Below, one piece after another: positions 10,388-21,820 of a stretch of 64,000 nucleotides of DNA. The position numbers and the translations under genes are program-made. The stretch comes from Neofusicoccum parvum (lineage: Eukaryota; Ascomycota; Dothideomycetes; Botryosphaeriales; Botryosphaeriaceae), in assembly GCA_020912385.1 (NCBI GenBank), contig CP087216.1, positions 992,001 through 1,056,000 of the forward strand, in the 5' to 3' direction. How positions within the stretch are numbered: position 1 is the stretch's first letter; every line of letters starts with the position of its first letter. The notes beneath the pieces were generated by a model. It saw only the letters and a program-made list of their open reading frames with translations, was not told where the DNA came from and made no database searches.

Positions 10388-13300
10388 TCAGAAGGGATTG
10401 CGGTTGAACATCGTGAGCATGACGCCGACGAAGATTGCGTCGTGAATCTGCTGCGTGCCGAGTCTAGAATGGACGAGGCGGTATGAAGATTCAGAGTCGC
10501 AACTATTTGTGCCTGCATCTTCAGCGAGTTCCTCAACATCCCTGATTCAGTCAGTCAAACCCAGCTCACTTCTGAAGAGTTGAAGCATTCATCCGGATGC
10601 AGGAGTGCTTTGGTCAAGACATACCCAAGATCTTCGTAAGTATCGAGTTCCTCGGTAGCATCATCATCCGCACCATTAGTGGCGCCTTGAGCCCTTGTGG
10701 TTAGTCAATGCTGCCTTGTAAGAATTTGTTGATGACACAAGCTTACCGCATGTAGTTGTATGACGAGCCGTTGCCGTAATAGCCATCCTGGAAACTGGGG
10801 TGCTGAGAAGCGTCAGGGTTGTTGTAGTAGCGTCCGCCAACGTCGGTGTACTGAGACTGGCGGTCCTGCTGCTGCTGCTGCTGCTGACCGTGCATCATGT
10901 GGCGAGGCGCATCATAGCCACCCCATGGGCGTGCAAAGGCAGACGGCGGAGCCGAGGCATCCATGGCCGGGCGATTGTGGGTAGAAGCGCCCTGTCCATT
11001 GCTCTTGTCGCCGGGGTTGTACGCGGGCGGGTGGTTGTCGACCTTCTTCTCAAGCTGAATGATGCGCTCCTGAAGGCTGTCCACCTTCTTGAGCAACTCA
11101 GTGTTCTGGTTGGTGAGCTTCCTCATCGGCTTATACACGTGCTCATCAACACTACGAGCATGCACATCCAGAGCGTTCTTCACATTCTCCATCTCGCCAG
11201 TGGTGCGGCCCATGTTGTGCTCAATAGCGTTAAGGTGCGAGCGAACGTCGGCGAAGTACTCGTCCATGGTGCTGCGCATCTCGTTGAACTTCTTCTCACC
11301 GTCGCGAAGAACTTCATCTTGCGATTCCTTCTGCACCTCGCGGAAACCACGGAAGGTGTCCTCGATGTGGTAGTGAAGCACATGGAAGTGAGTGAGCAGC
11401 TGCTCGTGAGACGGGACACCGCCGGGGATGGCAGGAAAGGTGAACGGTCCAGCAAGTGGCGACGGCATCGCACTCGGATGGTTGAAACCTGGGCTGATAG
11501 GGTTGGGGCTGTCACCCAGCTGCTGGGCCAGGTAGGGCGTCAATCCAATCGAACGCTGGAAGGCATGCTCAATGCCACCGGAGGGCTGGCCTCCGTGCTG
11601 CAAGTCCTCGGCGGCGTGAGGTGCGTGGGTGCCGTTGGTTGAAGGGCCAGCATCATTGGCAGCGGGCTTGTCTTCAGCGGGGCCGTCGTAGCTGGCGCGG
11701 GTGGAGTCGTGGCGCATGTTGGCTGACATGGTCGGCAAATTGAGATCTGGGACACGACCAGGTGTAATCATTGAGGATTCAGAAATAGAGAGTTGCTGGC
11801 GGATCTTGGACGGGATGAGGGAAAGACGCGCGCCGGCCGGCGGTTTCTTCTGCCAATTCAAGGATGAGGCGCGAGGTGGCAGTGGGAATTGAGCAAGAGG
11901 ATCTTCCTCATCCACAACCTCAACACCGTCCTCGCCCTCTACGAAGTACTCACCTGACGAAAGGCGGTAGACGATAGGCAAAGACTCGGCGGAGCCTTCG
12001 TGCTTGTCTGCCAGGGTGTTGGAGTCGGCGCGGTTGTCCGAGTCGGTCCTGGAGTCGACGTGGTTGTCGCTGCGCTTCACAGGATCGTTGAAGTTGCTGG
12101 GCGTAGGCGAGTCGGCGATGGTGCGCAAGGTGGGGGCGGGCTTGACGGAGCGACGCTTCTTGGAGCACTGTGCTCTTCGGTTAGCGAGATCTTCTGTTGG
12201 CCAGGTGAGGCGGCGGGGAGCAAGTAAGGTACGCTGCACGCGGCGGCTTGTTTTGGAAGGTACGCCACGCGCAGAGTGACCCGGGCGCGCACGCACCCAA
12301 GACCACCGCACTTCCTGAAAGGTCGCTCGTCAGCTCAAGAGTCTTGCTTACCTCGTTTGGATCGGGAGTCTTGAACTGCGTCGAGTAGACAGAAGGAGAA
12401 TACTCGTAGGGCTTGTAAACCGTCTGCGGCAGATAACCCTCCTTGGTTAGGCCGTCTGGACGTAGGCCGTCTGGACGTAGGCCATCTGGACGCAGAGTCT
12501 GATTCTTGATGTGCCGGTTGAAGGTGGGAGAGCCGACGATGCTGCCTTGCATCGAGCGCATACTAGGGGAGGCTTCGATGAGCTTCGCGTACTCAGCTGC
12601 ACCGTGCTTGAACCAGGCCGAATCACTCTTCTCGTTGTAGCCGCAGAAGTCGATGCTAGAGATCTCATCATCTTTATTCGCTGTGTTGATCCCCAAGCCA
12701 CTCATTCCAGCAGGGCTCTTCTGAGCTTGAGCAAGAGCAACAAGAGCAGCTTTGGTGTGGGGTGGGGTGTCCTTTGCAGGAGGTGTAGGCGGGAGAGAGG
12801 CGTCTGACTCTTCACGGTCAAGCTGATGGCTGTTATTGGTAGAGTTATCGATGGTGATGCGAGTAACCATCTCGAAGGACGTGTTGCGGTCTGGCTCTGC
12901 CGAAGTACTGACAGGGAAGACGGAAGGAAGCGCCGTGATGTCATTCTCGTCCATTTCGTGGATCTTCTCGGGGAGAGAATTGGTGGTGTTAGCACGCCTC
13001 CTCTGGGTCTTGCGGCGATTCAGGCCCAGGCTCCACTTAGACGAAGCGCTGTGCGCCTCTGCAGAATTCGACGTGCCTAGGATCTTCGCAGCCTTGAGCG
13101 GGATGGGGACATTGACGTCCTCAGCACTGTTCTGGTCGCTGGTGCTGGAGATGCTGGAGGACTGCTCCTTACGAGTAAGTCTCGGGAGATTGAACAGCTT
13201 CGCCGGCTTCTTGCGAATAGCCAACTCGCCGTGCAGGTTCTTTGACGAAGAGACCTTGGTATCGTCGGGCATAGACACCTTACGCTCATGAGAAACGGCC

Positions 13301-13830
13301 GTCGAAGGAAACTGACGAGGCGCGTTGGGCGGTGTATCCTCTTCGGAGCTATGCGACAGAGGGGCAGTGTGGGCTGGAGTCTGCGAAGGCTGTGCCATCA
13401 TGCGGAAGAGCTTGGCTTCCTTGCGAGCTTCGATCAACGCACGGTCAGTAGGCATAGCCTCCTCGTCGGTGTCAGGCACAAGCTTGAGAACCTCGTGCTT
13501 CTTGGGTTCTTCAGCCTGGTTCATCTGCATCATAAAGGTAGTAACAGTCGTTCCAGGCGGAGAGCCTTCTGCAGCAGGTTCCGGCAGACTCTTCTCGGAC
13601 ACGGCATCCGCATTTGCAGACTTGGTCGCGGCGCGGAGCGTCTTGGCCGCCTTCTCCTTGTCCACCTGCTCGCGATAGAAATTATTTCCAATGTTGTAGC
13701 GGTACGCATGCGAGCGTTGAGTCTCGTCGAGTGCCGCGTATGGCTTCTCCTTCTTGGGAGGTTTGGCTGGAGAAGACTTCTTGGGCGACGCGTCGCGCCG
13801 CTTCGTCGGACTGTAGCAATTGAGCGACAT
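10388..13830 (-). CDS. Large low-complexity/coiled-coil protein of unknown function
   Basis: Not recognised. It starts at 13830 (MSLNCYSPTKRRDASPKKSS). The first exon runs to about 12353 (ending TPDPNE with donor GTAAGC). An intron follows whose acceptor is either near 12312 or, more likely, near 12170 (before CSKKRRSVKP). A long exon ends near 10756 in YNYM. Two more short exons complete it: one ending YEDLG at about 10625, and a last exon from 10541 whose frame begins DVEELAEDAG and ends MFNRNPF at a stop at 10388-10390. The N-terminal half is basic and Ser-rich. The C-terminal half has a heptad-like coiled coil (about 11350-11050), a glutamine run encoded by CTG repeats near 10868, and a G/Y/N-rich tail. 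A structural or scaffold role is possible, but no function can be assigned. Confidence 0.7.
10582..10600. repeat. Partial hairpin-repeat arm in the last intron
   Basis: GAAGCATTCATCCGGATGC matches the family arm and is preceded by GAAGAGTT, as in the copy at 6310. It lies inside the last predicted intron (10542-10624) of the coiled-coil gene. The opposite arm, expected near 10638-10646, is decayed and overlaps the neighbouring exon. Confidence 0.5.
12451..12495. repeat. Three tandem 15-bp units inside a coding exon
   Basis: GCCGTCTGGACGTAG occurs twice perfectly (12451-12465, 12466-12480) and once with changes (12481-12495). On the minus strand it encodes the pentapeptide LRPDG repeated in the coiled-coil protein. 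It is an in-frame minisatellite. Confidence 0.9.
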
Positions 13831-14785
13831 CTTGATAGACGCCGTTCAAACGTTGGCGAAACTGGGAAAGTGCTGGAAACAGGTGCTGGACAGTCAGCGA
13901 TGTAGGAGCGAGGCCGAAAAAGCAAGCCTTGAGCAAGGTTCGGCGGTCGAGGGAGTTCGAAGAGAGAGGGTGATGGTGTGGGAGGGAGGTGGTGGAGGAG
14001 GGACAGCAAAAGAGACGACCTACCTGCAGCGGCAGCGAGACAAGCACCGCGCACAGCAACAATATCACTGCACCACGTACACAATGGACTTATGACTGTT
14101 GCTCGCAACGGACCTGGAGCTGTGGAGAAAGGAGAAGGCCAAAGGCCGCGCTCAAAATCCAGCCTCCAACTGCATCCACGGCACCAAGGAAAGCACTTTG
14201 GAAGCCGCAACAGGCACTCGCGGCGGCGCACCGAAAATATCACGCAAATGACCTTAGTGCAAGCAGTGACTGAGGGACGCGCTGGTAGTTGAAAAATTGG
14301 AGCTGGGGCTTTAGAAGAGAAGTATACTCATCCTTTCGCATCAACCCGTAACCAAAGTACAATTTCCTCATAAATGAACATATCCATCCTTCAAGAATCC
14401 CTCCCTTGCTACGGACCATCCGCCGCCACGATTCTAAAGTACGAAATCGCCGCGCCCGCTTGCCTAATCCGCGCTCCGTCCCCTACCCCTGGCCGCTCCA
14501 AGTTCCCAACGCACACAGCCGCAACTGTACCGTCACGTCAGTTGCATCATGATCATGGGCAGTTCCGCGGGCCAATGTCAAATGTCTTCAATGTTTGATC
14601 TTCCAACTCGAAATCGAAAGCTGCCAAATCTCAGAGAAGAACTGATCCGCTACCCAATGCGCCGGGTCTCCACAACAAGGTATCCGGGGAAAACCGACCA
14701 CGCCCGACCTGAAAGAAACGAGAAGCATGATTTGTAATGGCGATGCTTGCCTAGACTGCGCTTTGAGCCTCCCCTGGGCGGAGAA
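13831..14785. other. Intergenic region
   Basis: Contains the 5' region of the coiled-coil gene (pyrimidine-rich on the coding strand near 13980-14030) and the 3' region of CDC42. No further gene is supported. Confidence 0.4.
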
Positions 14786-15663
<878 letters not shown>

Positions 15664-16727
15664 GTGTTGATGTAATGTGCGGATTACGGGGAGCGGGCAG
15701 GTGGCAGGCGCCGATCGGAGGCGTGCAGGAGTGAGGTGAGGCTCGTCGGGGCGGCGCGGAGCGAGGGGCAGCGGATCTAAGGCTGTCGCGGCGTCGTGGG
15801 CGGATTAGGAGGCTCAGCACGCGGGCGGGCAGGGTCGGTGGTCTTGGTGGGCTGGCGGTGAGGTATCCAAAGGAAGGTGGAGTAGTGAGGAGCCTGGAGA
15901 GAGGTCGACTATCAGCAACGCCAACGCGCCGCACATCGTCAGGGCCACGCGCAGGGAGGCATACCGCAAGCCCCGAGATTGAAACCACCGAGGACGCGTG
16001 CAACGCGGAGTGATCTGTGGTTGAAACTCGAAACGTAAGATGGGGGCTCCTTGTCGTGGGTCTGCCCGGGCGGTATCGCAGGCCTGCGAGGCTTGATGGT
16101 GGACGTGTAGTCGGGAAGGGAGGGGCGGCGCGCGGTCGAGAGCTCAAGGGCGCGGTGGAAACGAGCTGGAGGGCAGGCTGGTCGTCGACGGCAGATCGCA
16201 GGGCGAGACGAGGCGATAGGGACGGTCTTTTTGGGGACGGCGGAGATTGTATGGCGCGAACAAGTCTTGCCCCTTTGATTCGTTCAGCCTCAGCCGCTCG
16301 CCGACGCCTCGCAATCAACGCACGCATCATCACGGATTCCGTCGCACAACGGCGCGCTCTGCTTGCTATCTACTGCGCCGTTCGCTGCCTCGCTCGCAGC
16401 GTGGGCGCGGGAGCTGCTGCCGTGGCCGCCGCCCGCCAGCCAGCCAGAGCAGCCCGCCGGGCGCCGGCAACGAGGCGTGCAGCCGGGTGCCGGAAGCCGT
16501 TGAGCGCGCAGGTCACGGCAGGTTGCGAGGCTCCAGCGCACAGCACCAGCACCAGCGCGTCCGCCAGCAGCGCCCAGCTCTCCGCACGCGCAGCACGCCC
16601 TACATGGCGGCGCGCGCTTTGGCCGACGGGCACTTGCGCCCCAGCCCACCGACAATCCCTCGCCCTGCCCCGGCTTGTCTCAACCACGCTTGAAACACTG
16701 CTGTCCACGCCGAACTCTAAAGCAGCC
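15664..16727. other. GC-rich intergenic region
   Basis: Promoter region of CDC42 and downstream region of the MFS gene. Long open frames on both strands are expected from the GC content and show no domain or plausible splicing. Nothing else recognised. Confidence 0.4.
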
Positions 16728-19110
16728 TCACCGCCTCCAAATCCTGGACCAGAAGGCCCTGCGACCCTTCGCCGCGTCGCCGCCATCACCGGCCTCGTCT
16801 GCGCTGCGGCCCGCGTCCGGCGCGGCGCCGTCGCCCTGGCCAACCACCTTGCCCACGACCTTCTGCGGCATCTGCGACCTGTCAGCTCTGAACCGCGCGC
16901 CCGCCCGCCGCCAGCACCCACCTTTCCGAGTTTGTAGTTTTTCATCAGCAGGCTCAGCGGGATCAACGGCGCCGCCACGCACACGGCCACCGTCAACAGC
17001 GTGTGCATCGTCTCCTGATACGCCCGGTTGATCGCCATGCGCTCCGGCGTGCCCATGGCCCACCCGGTAGACGCCAGTGTAACGTTCCCATAAATTAGAG
17101 AAGCCTGGTCTTTGATCTCCGTCGGCAAGTACCTTTCCAGCTTGTCGGGAACACTGCTCGTCCAGATCGCGCCGGAGATCGCACTTCCAACCGCCCCGCC
17201 GATCTCCAGGATTGTGAGGAACACCGCTGTAGCTGCAGCGACCTCCTGGTGGCTCGCCGATGCCTGGACGCCTAACTGCGCGGGTACGTTGAGCAGCCCC
17301 CCGCCGATGCCTGTGGCAATCTGGCAGCCCACGAGCGTGGCCGTCGACACGCCCTCCTCGCGATACCGGTACATGAGCCCAAGGCCCATCATGTATATGC
17401 ATGCCCCCAACGTCACAAAGTACTTGTAGTGGCCGGTGTACTTGATCAGGAATGAGACGACGACCGAGGACACGGTGCTGGCTGCCACCCAGGTTAGCGG
17501 GCAGCTCTGGAGCGGCGACAACACCACCTTTAGGCTTGGAAGAAAGGCTCACTGAAGGTGAAAACTTGGGTCACATGGCCCGCCGCTGTGACGCCCTTGT
17601 TGTGCACTATGATCAGATAGCTGCTGACTGAATCGCGCGCTGAGTTAGCCCCATGTTTTACATCCCAGGACACGAAAATCACTTACAGTAAGGGTATACA
17701 GAGAGATAGAAGGCCACTAATTGCTGTCAGAAAGGTGGTATTACAAAGTCGACCCACCAAGTATTGCAAGGCGCTCATAGTTTCATGGGCAATTGAAGAA
17801 TTCACCCGGACAGGTTTAGCATTTCTTTTGCTAATCATTTGTGTCCGGACGAATGCTTCGACTACCCATGTGCGAAGAGAACGCTCTGGCTGCAATTTTT
17901 GACCACGGATCCGAATTCGGAGGGGAAACTTACTGAAGTAGAAAAACGCTATGGCAATTCCTGCCAGAACGGTTCTCTCCCTGAACAAGTCACGCGGGAA
18001 GAACGCTCTCGGGGCCAGCGTTTTGCTTCTCTCCCAGAACGGGAATACGATGAGGCAAACAATACCTACGACCAGCATGGCAATGATCTTGCCGCTCGCC
18101 CATCCGTCGCTTTGTCTCGTTGCGATGGTTAGGGGGATCAAGATCAAAGACACGGCAGCCGCAAGCAGCAAGAGGCCAAAGAAATCCAGCTCGTACCAGA
18201 GAGTCTTCAGCACGTAGAAGATGGACTTGTCATTAAACGGCGACCGCGGCAGCAGACCCATTTTACCTGCTTTCCGCTGGTTCAAGAAGAGCGCCAGCGC
18301 CAGAGGCAGAAATGCTACAGGCAAGATGATTGCCCACATGCCGTAGCCCCAACGCCAGTTAGGCAAAATGCTGCCGGCAATCTCCGGGCCTATCCAGACG
18401 GTGGCCAAGAACGGAATATCCGGGATAGTGCTGAAGAGAGCGCGATTCAGCAGGTCCGTAGTGTCGGCAATGAAAATCTGCTGCAGGACCTGCAGACCTT
18501 GGGATCCAGCAGCGTAGAAGATCTGGGCCGAAGCGTAGGTGTTGATGTTGTTGGACGCAGCTTGCTGAATGTATCCAACGGTGTACACGACCACAGCGAA
18601 GGTGAAAGATTCAAAGCGCCCGAAAACATCAGCAATTTTGCCCATTGGAGGCTTGATGACGGCTGTTTCAATCAGCATGCTGCCATTGCGAATATCTGGG
18701 AACGGCCACTAACAGTTGACTATGGCTTGCACCACCGTCACCGTCGCCAGCAGAGAATGCACTCCATAGGACGACGTAGCGAAAGGTAAAAGTAGGTTCA
18801 CGGTCTGCTGCTCCAGAGACGTCGCGCACGCCATCAGATAGAGGCTACGAGTCAAGGAGGCGATCAGCGGGATGTTCGGAGCCAGTGACTTGCAGCGGCA
18901 GAGGTGGTGGAATACGGGTCGAGGAGGATCCGGAACTCACCCGGCGTAGGCGCTGATGAGCGACCACTTCGTCCATGCGGTGCTCACGGCCTCGATTCTC
19001 TTGACGCCCGCTTGCGCGCTGTGGACAGACTCGGCGTCTGACGAGCCGCGGTCGTCCGGGGCCGTTTCAGCGGGAAGAGGCTTTTCGCGGTCGTCCATCT
19101 CTTGTTTCAT
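16728..19110 (-). CDS. Siderophore-iron MFS transporter (SIT/MirB type)
   Basis: Fourteen-helix major-facilitator of the fungal siderophore transporter family, importing ferric siderophores at the plasma membrane (family knowledge). Start ATG at 19110 (MKQEMDDREKPLPAE). Exons: N-terminus to AYAG, LYLMACATSLEQQTVNLLLP, a long exon from MLIETAVIKPPMGKIADVFG to AFFYF, a short exon MAFYLSVYPY, then SSYLIIVHNKGVTAAGHVTQ, then the C-terminal half from STVSSVVVSFLIKYTGHYKY. The last exon (MPQKVVGKVVGQ to a stop at 16728) follows a consensus intron after NYKLGK. Typical family marks are QILNRALFSTIPD-like (here LLNRALFSTIPDIPF), GMWAIILP and GVTAAGHVTQ. The intron at 17716-17933 carries a hairpin repeat. 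No iron-responsive GATA motif was seen in the 90 bp upstream. Confidence 0.9.
17784..17870. repeat. 65-bp hairpin repeat family, copy in SIT-gene intron
   Basis: Left arm GAAGAATTCACCCGGAC (17795-17811) pairs with GTCCGGACGAATGCTTC (17843-17859) with three mismatches. The core is 17795-17859, 65 bp. Outer CATGGG (17784-17789) and CCCATG (17865-17870) extend the inverted symmetry to 87 bp. It is wholly inside intron 17716-17933. Confidence 0.75.
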
Positions 19111-20132
19111 ATGCCGGATGTCTCAGGGTCCCAGTTTCCAGTCGTGTTCCAAACGAACGGCAGCACTAAAACACCAATCTCGGCAGCGGAGGGCGAGGGG
19201 ATCTAGGGATGCGGCGTGCAGGCGGGATTGCTCAGGATTTAGTAGATTGGGTTCAGAGGGAGCCGCCGTCGCGAGTGGCACGGCGGCAACGATCTACACT
19301 CAGCCTGGAGCACTGGCCTACGGCGAGGCCGGTGGAGGGAGCACAAGCGCAGCACCACGCCTCCCTGCCTTGGCTCCCTCCCCACTGCGCCCCGCCGGAT
19401 GCAGGTCAGGCCAACAGCGGCGGGCGCGGGCTGCTGGGTCTGCTTGGCCGGCGCGGTGGCTGCTCGAGTCACCCGTTCAGGGCTCGCTCGGCCTGCGCCA
19501 TGGATTCGGCGTCTTGTAAGGTTGTCTTTAAGTTTAGCGCTGCGCCGTCCGGGAAGGAGCGTCATCGGATACGCCGTCCAGCTGACGGTTGCCAAGCAAG
19601 GCGTCAGGCCTAAGAATCGACGCGCCCTGCGGCGACTCCGAGACAAGCGACTTTTTCTTTTTCCTCGTCCTGGAGCGCTCGTCGTGTGCTTGGCCGGCTT
19701 GTCCTCTCCTCTGCCTCACCCCCCGCGCCATTACTGGCAGCATCAGACTCCTCGCTGGCGACGGCTCAACGGAAGGGACCGGCTCGGTTCGCCATCGTCG
19801 TGCAGCGGCTCCCGGCGCCGAAACCGGTGCCTGCATCCGCTGGTGTGACATAGTGCATCAGCTTGAGTTCACGGCAGCTTGAGTCGTCGATGCTGCACCA
19901 CCTCCTACCCCACAAATGTACCACTCTCTTGCACATGGCCGCCTCCGCCGCCCCACTTGGCGCAACGGCTCCAGCCACGTTTGAGCGTTGTGCTTCATTT
20001 CATACCGCTTTCGGAGCCTGCCACAGGACGATGCCGCGGCCGACGGCTAGCGTGAAGAAAAATCAACATCTGACAAGATACCCAGACTCGCCAACCTTTC
20101 AGACGCGACGTCCTTCGGATTCTGTTCCAAAG

Positions 20133-20151
20133 GCATCCGGACGAACGCTTC
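20133..20151. repeat. Single arm of hairpin repeat family
   Basis: GCATCCGGACGAACGCTTC followed by AGCTG is the family's right arm. No matching left arm is visible 65 bp away, so this is a fragment. Confidence 0.45.
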
Positions 20152-20533
20152 AGCTGTCCACGCACATGTGCTTGCTGGTTGAGCCTGCCAAGGGCGGTTC
20201 GCACTAGCTGTCGACTCCGGCATCCATCTGCCTTCGGAATGGAACACGTTGAGCTCCAGCCAATACCCCAACGTTCTCTTAGGAATTTCGTCACTGGGCG
20301 ACCACCGCTACTTTCTCCGAGGAATCTCCTTACGGCGTTACCTAACTCATTCTTCAAAACACCTGGCGTTCACTACGTTAGTCTTCGCGGAGCAGTTCAA
20401 CTCGGGAAAGGACTTCATTCCGCCGGAACCCAGCAACATGGTGCGAATAGTCCCGGCGTAAATATTCTCAACGCCGCTCTTCCAGTACGTCATCGGTCAG
20501 TGGAGTATCGCACAAAGGATTACATGGGTGGTT

Positions 20534-20598
20534 GAAGCATTCGTCCGCACGCCATTGTGTAATGGAAGAAATGACAAATCCATACGGATGAATGCTGC
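20534..20598. repeat. 65-bp hairpin repeat family, intergenic copy
   Basis: GAAGCATTCGTCCGCAC (20534-20550) pairs with ATACGGATGAATGCTGC (20582-20598) with four mismatches. It is flanked by TACATGGGTGGTT on the left and ATCTGCCCGTGG on the right, matching flanks of the intronic copy at 17784-17870. Confidence 0.7.
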
Positions 20599-20871
20599 AT
20601 CTGCCCGTGGAGGTAAGCCCGTGTTGCAACACTTTCTGGTCCGACCTCGTAAGTGCTTCATTAAGCTTCTGCTCATTGGATGAGGCACTGTGATATGTTC
20701 TGCCCGCTCGTGGACTTACATGATGGCCAAGTGGTGATGCCGTCGATATCCAACGTGGGTTGTTCACATCAAGCACTACTACATCCCAAGGGCACTCGTT
20801 TGCTTCAGACCAACTGCTACTGAAACAGCTGATCAACAGGGATATCGGCACTCTGGACCACAAAAAATTTT

Positions 20872-21233
20872 ATGTTCAGGATCTGCTTCACGATCACCAT
20901 TCTCATGACCCTCGGCCAAAGCATGTACATCACGGATTGCATCTCCCGCAACCTCCTCTGCATGTCCGGCACCGCGAAACCCGCCAGCAGATCTACATCA
21001 ACTGCCACGCCTGCACCGCCATGGAGATGACCTGTTGTGCCGCCGCCATCAACGACACGGCCACCGGCACGTGCTGCACCGTCGAGGCCCAGCACTGCTA
21101 CAACCAAGAGTTCTGCTGGGGCACCCTCGAGGGCGACTACACTTGCACTGACGCCCTGCAAACTTACCTGGGCGGCACCATCACCGAGCACTGCGATGGG
21201 GAACTGACCGGGCTCTCTGTGTCCGTTTATTAG
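20872..21233 (+). CDS. Possible small secreted cysteine-rich protein, frame disrupted
   Basis: From the ATG at 20872 one frame gives a signal-peptide-like start (MFRICFTITILMTLGQSMYI). Downstream, a different frame gives a Cys-rich segment (CHACTAMEMTCC, GTCCTVEAQHCYNQEFCWG, YTCTDALQTYL, ending SVSVY at 21231-21233) with ten cysteines in about 75 residues. No GT-AG intron in the interval joins the two frames. Either the gene has a frameshift (real or sequencing), or its true 5' exon lies elsewhere. The Cys-rich frame alone is open back to 20760, but that N-terminus is His-rich and unlike a secreted protein. Family unknown; an effector-like role is speculation. Confidence 0.45.
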
Positions 21234-21820
21234 TAGCAATACCACGTGTGGCTCCCCGCAGCACTAGTTAGTCGATTGTTGAGAGGATTCAGAGATCCTT
21301 AGAAGAAGTTTGCCATGGTTCATCCTTTGAAGAGTAGAACGATTGCGGAGTAGTAGCCGCAAAAAAAAAAAAAAAGACCCTTTACCATCTCCTTGCATCT
21401 TTATACGCTAGTACAAATCTTTTTTGGTTCTGTAGAGCAATTTTCTGTCTTTTCAATTGAATGAAAATTCAACGTAGTCTGTATAATTGCAGGTCGACTT
21501 TAGATAACTCTATATTCGTCTTTGCGGGTGAAGACAACATGAAGAATGAAAAGGCTAGGTTGTGTGCCAGGTGCGGAGCGATGGCAATGTGGAGATATGC
21601 GTGGACCCAAAGATAACCAATTCTTCTGCTGATCTCTTTTCGGTAAATTCGGATGCCTTCCGAGAAGTCGGGTGGTCCAGCCGGCCCGAGATTGAGGTCA
21701 GCCAAAGCTACAGTCGGTGCTTCCGACCAGCCCAAATCCAACCCAGAACAAAGCCATCGTAACTCACAGAAGAGACCAACGAAATCGACGCTCTCCTTAA
21801 AACTTTCACCTACCGTCAAT
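21234..21820. other. Intergenic region with A15 tract
   Basis: 3' region of the Cys-rich candidate and promoter of the cyclodeaminase gene. An A15 tract sits at 21361-21375. The frame of the next gene is open upstream of its start, but that stretch (from 21653) lacks family similarity. Confidence 0.4.

Larger units (their letters stand above)
19111..20871. other. Intergenic region with hairpin repeats
   Basis: No supported gene in 1.7 kb. The left half is GC-rich promoter DNA of the MFS gene. The right half holds one half-copy and one full copy of the 65-bp repeat family. Confidence 0.5.

Noticed and set aside
10743..10745. TAA at 10743 as the end of the coiled-coil gene
   Set aside because: The TAA overlaps a consensus donor (GTAAGC), and two further in-phase exons joined by GT-AG introns give a continuous, protein-like C-terminus ending at 10388. 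Kept as the less likely alternative.
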